Positions 7,852 through 14,424 of a DNA stretch of 19,035 nt are shown piece by piece. How positions within the stretch are numbered: the stretch's first letter is position 1; every line of letters starts with the position of its first letter. The position numbers and the translations under genes are program-made. Source of the DNA: JAEUIE01 sp035430005. Its GTDB lineage: Bacteria > Planctomycetota > Planctomycetia > Gemmatales > HRBIN36. The notes below the pieces were generated by a model. That model searched no databases and was not told the DNA's origin. It saw only the letters and a list, made by a program, of their open reading frames with translations. The stretch lies in the NCBI GenBank assembly GCA_035430005.1, contig DAOMFV010000099.1, positions 1 to 19,035 of the forward strand. The letters run 5' to 3'.

Positions 7852-9264
7852 TTACTTCAATAGTTGACGAACATCGGTGACGACTCCCGTGACAGCCGCA
7901 GCCGCAGCGGTGAGCGGGCTGGCCAGGAAAGTGCGTCCACCCGGGCCCTGGCGGCCTTCAAAGTTCCGGTTGCTGGTGCTGACCGCATATTGTCCGGGGC
8001 TTAGTTGATCTCCGTTCATGGCGATGCACATCGAGCAGCCGCTTTCACGCCATTCAGCACCCGCGTTCTTGAATATGTCAGCCAGGCCTTCTGCTTCGGC
8101 TTGTTTCTTGATGTCCTGCGAGCCGGGTACTACCAGTGTTCGCACGCCATTGGCCACCTTGCGGCCTTTGAAGACCCTGGCGGCATCACGCAGATCGCTG
8201 ATGCGCGAGTTGGTGCAGCTACCGATGAAGACGACGTCGATCTTTTGCCCCAGAAGTGGTTTGCCGGCGGGCAGGGCCATGTAGCTCATCGCCTTTTCGA
8301 GAGAAGCACGTTCGGTGCTGTGGCTGGCCTTGGCCGGGTCGGGGATGGTACCAGTAATCGGCATTCCCATGCCGGGGTTGGTGCCGTAGGTGATCATCGG
8401 TTCCAAAGAGTTGGCATCGATAGTGATCGTCTTGTCGTAACTGGCACCCGGATCGCTGGCATAACTGCGCCACTCGGCGACGGCGTTATCCCAGGCAGCA
8501 CCCTTCGGGCTGTGTGGTCGTCCTTTGAGATATTCAAAGGTGATATCATCGGGTGCGACGAGTCCTGCACGAGCACCACCTTCGATAGACATGTTGCAAA
8601 CGGTCATCCGTCCTTCCATATCAAGAGCACGGATGGCGGAGCCGGTGTACTCGAAGACATGGGCAGTGCCGCCGCGCACGCCGATCTTGGAAAGGAGGGC
8701 GAGGATAATGTCCTTGGGAGAGACGCCATTCTTCAAAGTGCCATCGATTCTCGCCTCGAAGCTTTTGGGTTGACGCTGAAGCAGGCACTGGGTTGCGAGC
8801 ACATGTTCTACTTCGCTGGTACCGATTCCGAAAGCCAGCGCGCCGAATGCTCCGTGAGTGGCGGTGTGGCTATCGCCGCAGACGATGGTCTGTCCCGGTT
8901 GCGTGAGCCCCAGTTCAGGGCCGATGACGTGAACGATGCCACGGTGAGGGCTGCCCAGGCCATGCAGTGTAACGCCGAACTCTTTGCAGTTGACATCGAG
9001 CTTGCGACATTGCTCGGCAGCCATGTTGTCCGCCATCTCCAGGCCCTTGCCCTGAGTGGGGATGCTGTGATCGAGGGTGGCCACGGTACGATCAGTGCGA
9101 TGCACTGAGAGGCCCCGTCGCCGGAGTCCATCGAAGGCCTGGGGTGAGGTGACTTCATGCACGAGGTGCAGATCGATGTAGAGGATGGCGGGCGCGCCTT
9201 CCTCCTGGCAAACGACGTGCCTGTCCCAGATCTTATCGATGATGGTGCGGGGCTTTTGGCTCAT
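7852..9264 (-). CDS. leuC: 3-isopropylmalate dehydratase large subunit (4Fe-4S)
   Basis: This 470-residue aconitase-family subunit has the three cluster cysteines: Cys350 in FIGSCTNSRISDL, and Cys410 and Cys413 in SGCSMCIAMNGDQ. Other family signatures are VCGDSHTATHGAFGALAFGIGTSEVEHVLATQ (128-159, split here by blocks), MSIEGGARAGLVAPD (225-239) and SNRNFEGRQGPGGRTFL near the end. Length and residue order match typical bacterial LeuC. The start follows the leuA stop by 2 bases. Its AGGA Shine-Dalgarno (9270-9273) covers the last leuA codons, indicating translational coupling. Confidence 0.97.
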   Translation of the reverse strand: MSQKPRTIIDKIWDRHVVCQEEGAPAILYIDLHLVHEVTSPQAFDGLRRRGLSVHRTDRTVATLDHSIPTQGKGLEMADNMAAEQCRKLDVNCKEFGVTLHGLGSPHRGIVHVIGPELGLTQPGQTIVCGDSHTATHGAFGALAFGIGTSEVEHVLATQCLLQRQPKSFEARIDGTLKNGVSPKDIILALLSKIGVRGGTAHVFEYTGSAIRALDMEGRMTVCNMSIEGGARAGLVAPDDITFEYLKGRPHSPKGAAWDNAVAEWRSYASDPGASYDKTITIDANSLEPMITYGTNPGMGMPITGTIPDPAKASHSTERASLEKAMSYMALPAGKPLLGQKIDVVFIGSCTNSRISDLRDAARVFKGRKVANGVRTLVVPGSQDIKKQAEAEGLADIFKNAGAEWRESGCSMCIAMNGDQLSPGQYAVSTSNRNFEGRQGPGGRTFLASPLTAAAAAVTGVVTDVRQLLK

Positions 9265-9266
9265 GT

Positions 9267-10502
9267 CTATCCTACACTCACGGTCACTCGCACAGGTTTG
9301 TTCGCTCCATTGGTGGAGCAGGCGGTGGCTGGTTCCCTGACAAGTGAGACGAGATCTGCGTCGAGGATGTTTTTCTTCTTGTCGGCCAGGGTTTTGAAAC
9401 GGCTGAAGGCGGCATCAAGGTCTTGATCAGCGAGGACGTGTCCCAGTTCTTCAAGGCGTGCTTTGAAAGCATGCCTGCCGGAATGCTTGCCCATCACGAG
9501 GTTGGTCTTGGTCACGCCGACAGATTCGGGTCGCATGATTTCGTATGTGGTGGCATTCTTGAGCATGCCGTCCTGATGAATGCCAGCTTCATGGGCAAAA
9601 GCATTGGCACCGACAATTGCTTTGTTCGGCTGTACAACGATGCCGGTGTGCTCAGTGACCATTTGGCTCAAACGGAAGATCTGGGTCGTATCGATGCCGG
9701 TCCGCAGATTGTAAAGAGGCTTACGGGTATGGAGGGCCATGACGACTTCTTCGAGTGCTGTGTTGCCGGCCCGTTCGCCGATTCCGTTGATAGTGACTTC
9801 CGCCTGACGGGCACCGGCCCGAATGCCGGCCAGGCTGTTGGCTGTCGCCAGGCCGAGATCATTATGGCAATGTACCGAGACGATGCAGTTATCGATACCC
9901 TTGGTGTTCTTGATAATTCCGGCGATCAGAGCGCCGTATTCTTCAGGCATGGTATAACCAACGGTATCAGGTATGTTGAGCGTGGTAGCGCCGGCACGGA
10001 TCACGAGGGCGAGCACTTCATAAAGAAATGCCGGATCGCTGCGACCGGCATCTTCGGGGGAGAACTCGACATCATTGCAGAAAGAGCGGGCGTAACTGAC
10101 CATCTCTTCCGCACGCTTCATCACCTCATGGCGTTCCATCTTGAGCTTGTGCTTCATGTGGATTTCAGAGGTGGCAAGGAAGGTATGGATGCGGGGCTTG
10201 GCGGCATGCCGAACCGCCTCCCAAGCCTGGTCGATATCGTTCTTGGTGGTACGGGCAAGGCCGCAGATGATCGGGGGTTCACGGCCATCGACTGTCTTGT
10301 GCCCCACTTCCTTGGCGATGGTACGGACTGCTTCCAGATCATCAGGTGAAGCGGCGGGGAAGCCTGCTTCCATGACATCAATGCCTAAGCGAGCGAGAGC
10401 GCGGGCGATTTCGAGCTTCTGTGGAGAAGTCAGTGTCGCGCCGGGCGACTGTTCGCCGTCACGGAGCGTGGTGTCGAAAATACGAACGTAATCGTTAGCC
10501 AT
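9267..10502 (-). CDS. leuA: 2-isopropylmalate synthase, short form lacking the leucine regulatory domain
   Basis: LeuA condenses acetyl-CoA with 2-oxoisovalerate, the first committed step to leucine. The TIM-barrel catalytic domain is complete: DTTLRDGEQSPG at 10-21 (metal and catalytic residues Arg14, Asp15), HCHNDLGLATANSLAG at 211-226 (metal-binding His pair), and NGIGERAGNT (239-248). The linker subdomains are also present, with FAHEAGIHQDGML (302-314) and MGKHSGRHAF (337-346). The protein stops at 411 residues, whereas long-form LeuA has about 510-560, so the C-terminal leucine-binding domain is missing. The final KPVRVTVSVG may be a remnant of its first strand. Start: ATG with GAGG 7 bases upstream. 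It is the first gene of leuA-leuC-leuD. Homocitrate or citramalate synthase is possible but less likely given the neighbours. Confidence 0.93.
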   Translation of the reverse strand: MANDYVRIFDTTLRDGEQSPGATLTSPQKLEIARALARLGIDVMEAGFPAASPDDLEAVRTIAKEVGHKTVDGREPPIICGLARTTKNDIDQAWEAVRHAAKPRIHTFLATSEIHMKHKLKMERHEVMKRAEEMVSYARSFCNDVEFSPEDAGRSDPAFLYEVLALVIRAGATTLNIPDTVGYTMPEEYGALIAGIIKNTKGIDNCIVSVHCHNDLGLATANSLAGIRAGARQAEVTINGIGERAGNTALEEVVMALHTRKPLYNLRTGIDTTQIFRLSQMVTEHTGIVVQPNKAIVGANAFAHEAGIHQDGMLKNATTYEIMRPESVGVTKTNLVMGKHSGRHAFKARLEELGHVLADQDLDAAFSRFKTLADKKKNILDADLVSLVREPATACSTNGANKPVRVTVSVG

Positions 10503-10594
10503 GGCCGATCCTCGGCATTGGGAGAGAGAGGTCTGAAGATAGTGTACGCCAAGGAAAGCAGGGATGCTAGAGAGTGTTTGGAAGATGATGAATG

Positions 10595-11665
10595 CTAGGG
10601 CTTGTTGCGACGCCGTTCTCGAATACGTTCTTTGAGGCTTGGCTTGCTTTCACCCTGATCGAGGGCTGAGTGATAAGCCAGCATCGCGCCACTCAGCTCG
10701 GCTTTGAGTTCAAGCTGGTCGCCACCCTTCAGGGTCAGAGTGAATCTGTCGCTCTCGCCTTTCTTGAAGGCGGTCTGGGCAGCTTTGGCGGCTGTCTCGT
10801 CGGTCTTGCCCCGAATAGTGGCCCAGAGACTAGCTGGTACTTCGTAACGAATGGGGTTAGCTGCGCGCTGTTGAACTTGAGTTACCCACGGGATATTGGG
10901 CCGGGGAGTGACGAGAATCTTGGCCCAGAGCTGGTCGCTGCTGCGGTCGGCATGGGCGTAGATTGTCACCTCTTTGGCGTCTTCGGACAATCGCTTCAGT
11001 AGTAGACCAGCCATAGGCAGTCCCAGTGTTTCGGCAAGCTGGCCACTGCCCTGGGTTGAACCCTTCAGCAGCCATTGGAGGCCTTGTTGGCCGCGCGAGA
11101 GCCAGACCTGACGCTGATCTGCGGGGAGCCTTTCCAGGTAGATGGTGGCTGCCAGTTGAACTTTTCGATGGCCTTCCGGGATGACTTTGGACAAGTCGGG
11201 CAGGGGGCCATTGAGGTCCTCTGCGGCAAAGGCGAACCAGGCATAATTCTGGTCGAAGCGAATGTGTACCGTTCCGACGAGCGGCATGGTTACCGAGGAC
11301 TTTCCATTGGCATCGATATTGACGGTGAGCAGATGACGACGGAGGAAATCGAGGAAGGCTTGTTCGCCGGAAGTGGGGATGAAGGTGATAGCGCTGCCGA
11401 GACCGGACTGGTTAGGGACAACGACGCAGCCCAGGGGGCGAGTAAGGTCTAAGCCTTTCAGGTTGCCGGAGACTAAATCTGTGACTGCGGCACTATCAAG
11501 TGCAGCAACCAGGTCTTTTCGACCGAGACGGCTGTAGATGTGTCGTAATCCGGCTCGAACCTCGACCACCGATTGACCGGTCATCACTGCCCATGGTTCC
11601 TGTGCAGATGTGTTGGTCAGCCCACCAAACAGACTGACAAGGATGAGCAGGTATCGAAATAACAC
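10595..11665 (-). CDS. Exported protein of unknown function
   Basis: A 356-residue protein I do not recognise. The N-terminus is a clear Sec signal peptide (MLFRYLLILVSLFGG, then NTSA, likely cut after Ala21). The mature part is soluble, of mixed alpha/beta type, with no heme, zinc or nucleotide motif seen and a single notable Cys (GCVVV). It ends in a strongly basic tail (LKERIRERRRNKP). The pattern of long exported proteins with no recognisable motif is common in Planctomycetes. It lies 92 bases upstream of leuA on the same strand and diverges from the metal transporter operon, with 157 bases between the two starts. Whether it shares a transcript with leuA is unclear. Confidence 0.75.
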   Translation of the reverse strand: MLFRYLLILVSLFGGLTNTSAQEPWAVMTGQSVVEVRAGLRHIYSRLGRKDLVAALDSAAVTDLVSGNLKGLDLTRPLGCVVVPNQSGLGSAITFIPTSGEQAFLDFLRRHLLTVNIDANGKSSVTMPLVGTVHIRFDQNYAWFAFAAEDLNGPLPDLSKVIPEGHRKVQLAATIYLERLPADQRQVWLSRGQQGLQWLLKGSTQGSGQLAETLGLPMAGLLLKRLSEDAKEVTIYAHADRSSDQLWAKILVTPRPNIPWVTQVQQRAANPIRYEVPASLWATIRGKTDETAAKAAQTAFKKGESDRFTLTLKGGDQLELKAELSGAMLAYHSALDQGESKPSLKERIRERRRNKP

Positions 11666-11770
11666 GAGCGACTCCTAACCAGATCAATATTCCATTATAG
11701 AGAGGCTGACCGACTACCATTGAGAAAGTAGTCTGTCGGGAGCAAAGTCATCTACATTAGACACATTGTG

Positions 11771-11798
11771 TTGACAAGTTACTGACGTTAGGTATACC
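11771..11798 (+). promoter_or_regulatory. Sigma-70-type promoter of the metal ABC transporter operon
   Basis: A perfect -35 box TTGACA (11771-11776) is followed after 16 bases by TATACC (11793-11798), a 4/6 match to TATAAT. Transcription would begin near 11805, giving a short leader before ATG 11823. The -10 box lies inside the 14-bp palindrome described next. A small hyphenated palindrome ACACA-T-TGTGT (11761-11771) abuts the -35 box. Confidence 0.65.
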
Positions 11799-11801
11799 TA
11801 A
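11788..11801. promoter_or_regulatory. Perfect 14-bp palindrome, probable DtxR/MntR-type operator
   Basis: TTAGGTATACCTAA is a perfect dyad. It has the TTAGG...CCTAA half-sites known from DtxR-family boxes and covers the -10 element of the operon promoter. Binding of a metal-loaded repressor here would block RNA polymerase. That it is the operator is an inference from position, symmetry and the metal-transport genes it precedes. Confidence 0.65.
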
Positions 11802-11822
11802 TTGCAGAAAGTAGGTGAAGCT

Positions 11823-12752
11823 ATGAGCCGTCTGATTGTTGGCATGGTACTACTCTCCTTAGTTGGATGTAGTCCATTGCCAAGAAAGGTTCAAGGATCG
11901 GTTTCGAGTTACAAAGGAAGCTATCCCATCAACGTCGTCTGCACCACGGGCATGGTGGGCGACTTGGTACGTAACATTGGCGGTAGCCATGTGCGCGTCA
12001 CTCAGTTGATGAACGCCGGAGTGGACCCTCACCTGTATAAGACATCCCCTGGCGACATCAAGAGTCTGAACGAAGCTGACCTCATCTGCTACTCGGGTCA
12101 GCATCTCGAAGGCAAGATGGCTGACCTCCTCCATCAACTCAGTCGCACACGGCGGTCTGTCGCTGTTACAGATAGCATTGCCGCGGACAAGTTGCTTAAG
12201 AACGAGGATGGCATCGTCGATCCGCATCTTTGGTTCGATGTTTCGATCTGGCAGCAGGCGGCCCACCGGGTGCTTGCTGAACTGTGCGACTATGACCCAA
12301 GCCATGCTGAGGCGTACAAGAAAGCTGCTGGGGCTTACGATGCAGAGCTGGAGAAGCTTCACCAGTATGCCCGGACGCAACTCACCACCATCGATAATGC
12401 CCGCCGAGTGCTGGTCACCGCCCATGATGCCTTTCATTACTTCGGCAGAGCGTATCAATTGGAGGTGAAGAGTATCCAGGGCATCAGCACCGAGAGTGAA
12501 GCCAGCGTCAAGCAGGTGAACGATCTGGTAGCGTTCATGGTTGATCGCAAGATCAAGGCGGTCTTCGTTGAAAGCAGTGTTTCGGAGAAGAACATCAAGG
12601 CACTGGTCGAAGGCTGTGCCTCTCGTGGCCATGTGGTCGCTATCGGCGGTGAACTCTATTCCGATGCTCCGGGCGCTGATGGCACCCCAGATGGCACCTA
12701 CGTCGGAATGGTTAAACACAACGTTGATACCATCGTAAAGGCGCTGAAATGA
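11823..12752 (+). CDS. Metal ABC transporter substrate-binding lipoprotein (TroA/ZnuA-like)
   Basis: The product is 309 residues from ATG 11823, a cluster A-I metal-binding protein that delivers Zn, Mn or Fe to the permease. A perfect lipobox LVGC places the lipidated Cys at residue 16. Probable metal ligands are His70 (VDPHLYKTSPGD), His135 (DPHLWFD), His201 (TAHDAFHYFGRAY) and Asp281 (LYSDAPG), the three-His-one-Asp set of TroA. The family segment QGISTESEAS (219-228) and the long backbone helix are present. There is no His-rich loop as in many ZnuA. An upstream in-frame TTG (11802) would lie upstream of the predicted transcription start, so ATG 11823 is preferred. It is the first gene of an operon in the order of troABCD, overlapping the ATPase gene by 4 bases. 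Confidence 0.92.
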   Translation: MSRLIVGMVLLSLVGCSPLPRKVQGSVSSYKGSYPINVVCTTGMVGDLVRNIGGSHVRVTQLMNAGVDPHLYKTSPGDIKSLNEADLICYSGQHLEGKMADLLHQLSRTRRSVAVTDSIAADKLLKNEDGIVDPHLWFDVSIWQQAAHRVLAELCDYDPSHAEAYKKAAGAYDAELEKLHQYARTQLTTIDNARRVLVTAHDAFHYFGRAYQLEVKSIQGISTESEASVKQVNDLVAFMVDRKIKAVFVESSVSEKNIKALVEGCASRGHVVAIGGELYSDAPGADGTPDGTYVGMVKHNVDTIVKALK

Positions 12753-13519
12753 CCAAGACGCCTATTCTCGATGTGCACGACATGACCGTGGCTTATCATC
12801 ATAAGCCGGTGTTGTGGAACATTGATGTTACTCTCACTGAACCGAGCCTCGTTGGTGTCATGGGGCCCAACGGCGCCGGCAAGAGTACGTTGATCAAGGC
12901 GATTCTTGGTCTGGTGCCTCGTGCCGGCGGCGAGGTGCGAATCTTTGGACAACCGTTGTCGAAAGTGCGTGGCCGCATCGGCTATGTGCCGCAGCGGGAG
13001 AGTGTCGATTGGGACTTTCCCATTAATGTGTTCGATCTCGTCCTTATGGGTACTTACGGCCAGGTCGGGTGGTTTCGCAACCCGGGTCGGAAGGAACGGG
13101 GTTGGGCGCTTGAGTGCATGAACGATTTGGGGATCAGTGATCTGGCCGGCCGTCAGATTGGCCAACTTTCGGGTGGGCAGCAGCAACGAGCCTTCCTGGC
13201 TCGAGCGCTCGCCCAGAAGGCGGACATCTACTTCATGGATGAGCCGATGGCCGGCGTGGATGCCTCGACCGAGGAGGCGGTATTCAAACTGCTGCAACGA
13301 CTCCGCAGCGAAGGCAAGATGGTCATCGTGGTGCATCACGATATACGTTCAGCGCCTCAGTACTTCGATCAGATGCTGCTGCTCAATACCAGATTGGTGG
13401 CAGCGGGGCCGACCAGTGAAGTGTTCAAGAACGAGTATCTCCAGCGCACCTACGGCGGCAGGCTCATGGCACTGGAAACAGCGGGCGTTGCTATGCGAGA
13501 CAAGGTGCCCAGCGCATGA
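12749..13519 (+). CDS. Metal ABC transporter ATP-binding protein (TroB/MntB/ZnuC-like)
   Basis: This 256-residue ATPase powers the importer from the cytoplasmic face. All motifs are intact: Walker A GPNGAGKST (39-47), Q-loop Gln82 (YVPQRESVDWDFP), signature LSGGQQQR (140-147), Walker B DIYFMDEP with catalytic Glu165, D-loop GVD, and switch His at VVHHD (196-197). The segment ESVDWDFPINVFDLVLMGTYG (84-104, given in parts) is typical of the Mn/Zn/Fe chelate branch of ABC importers. It overlaps the genes on both sides by the 4-base ATGA. Confidence 0.95.
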   Translation: MTKTPILDVHDMTVAYHHKPVLWNIDVTLTEPSLVGVMGPNGAGKSTLIKAILGLVPRAGGEVRIFGQPLSKVRGRIGYVPQRESVDWDFPINVFDLVLMGTYGQVGWFRNPGRKERGWALECMNDLGISDLAGRQIGQLSGGQQQRAFLARALAQKADIYFMDEPMAGVDASTEEAVFKLLQRLRSEGKMVIVVHHDIRSAPQYFDQMLLLNTRLVAAGPTSEVFKNEYLQRTYGGRLMALETAGVAMRDKVPSA

Positions 13520-14424
13520 GTGATATTTTCACTTACAACACGATGCTGGTGCTGCTGGGGACGAGTCTCCTCGGGGCCGCGTCGGGACTGATTGGGTCGC
13601 TGGCTGTACTGAGGCGTCAGTCGCTGGCAGGAGACGCGTTTTCCCATGCGGCACTTCCGGGGTTGTGTCTGGCATTCATGGTGGTGGGGGAACGGAACCT
13701 GGCAGCGCTCTTACTTGGCGCTTTTATCAGCGGAATCCTGGGCCTTGTCGTGGTGTCCCTTCTTCGCCGGTATACTCGAATCAAGCAGGATGCGGCACTG
13801 GGCATCGTTCTTTCGACATTCTTCGGAATGGGTGTGGTTCTCAGTCGCATCATTCAGAATCAGACCATCAAGGGCAGTAAGGCCGGGCTTGATTCGTACA
13901 TTCTCGGCAAGACCGCCGGCATCATTGCCAGCGATGTTTATCTCATCGGCTCTGCGGCTTTGCTTTGTCTGATCGTCATTGTGTTCCTCTTCAAGGAACT
14001 GGAACTGCTCACATTCGATGCTGACTTTGCCAGAAGCCAGGGCTGGCCGGTGGCTAGGCTTGATCTGATCCTGATCATCTTGCTGGGCCTGGTCGTCGTC
14101 ATTGGCTTGCCGGCTGTCGGCGTGGTGATGATGGCTGCTCTCTTGATCCTGCCTGGGGTGACAGCCAGGTTCTGGACTGATCGGCTGGCGGCGATGCTGC
14201 CGGTCAGTGTCGGATTTGGCGTGATCACCGGGGCGGTGGGAACGTGGCTCTCCGCCGAGTACGCCAACCTGCCCGCTGGGCCGATCATCGTTCTCATCGG
14301 AGCGGGGCTCTTCTTGTTCTCCTCCGTGTTTGCGCCTCGTCGAGGGCTGATTGCCCGTTGGCGACGAGCGAACATCATTGACACCTCGCTTCTCGATCTG
14401 GATACTCCTGTCTTCGAAGCATGA
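13516..14424 (+). CDS. Metal ABC transporter permease, first subunit (ABC-3 family, TroC-like)
   Basis: A 302-residue inner-membrane protein with about eight hydrophobic segments. ABC-3 signatures are VLRRQSLAGDAFSHAALPGL (31-50), QDAALGIVLSTFFGMGVVL (91-109) and the late loop MMAALLILPGVTARFWTDRL (205-224), which includes the ATPase-coupling region. It has a normal length and a short hydrophilic tail (ANIIDTSLLDLDTPVFEA), with no extra domain, unlike its partner. It probably forms a heterodimeric channel with the next gene product. Confidence 0.93.
   Translation: MSDIFTYNTMLVLLGTSLLGAASGLIGSLAVLRRQSLAGDAFSHAALPGLCLAFMVVGERNLAALLLGAFISGILGLVVVSLLRRYTRIKQDAALGIVLSTFFGMGVVLSRIIQNQTIKGSKAGLDSYILGKTAGIIASDVYLIGSAALLCLIVIVFLFKELELLTFDADFARSQGWPVARLDLILIILLGLVVVIGLPAVGVVMMAALLILPGVTARFWTDRLAAMLPVSVGFGVITGAVGTWLSAEYANLPAGPIIVLIGAGLFLFSSVFAPRRGLIARWRRANIIDTSLLDLDTPVFEA

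Noticed and set aside
8005..9108. Long plus-strand open frames over leuC and leuA (also 9423-10349)
   Set aside because: They are antisense shadows of well-conserved leucine genes; their products show no family features.
11712..11733. Inverted repeat GACTAC-N10-GTAGTC between the divergent genes
   Set aside because: Only 6 bp per arm with a 10-base loop and no U-tract; could be chance.
11802..11822. TTG at 11802 as the start of the binding protein
   Set aside because: It lies against the operator and upstream of the predicted transcription start. It would also push the signal peptide inward. ATG 11823 gives a normal lipoprotein signal.
11859..12719. A 286-codon minus-strand ORF
   Set aside because: It is opposite the metal-binding lipoprotein gene, whose lipobox and ligands are clear.
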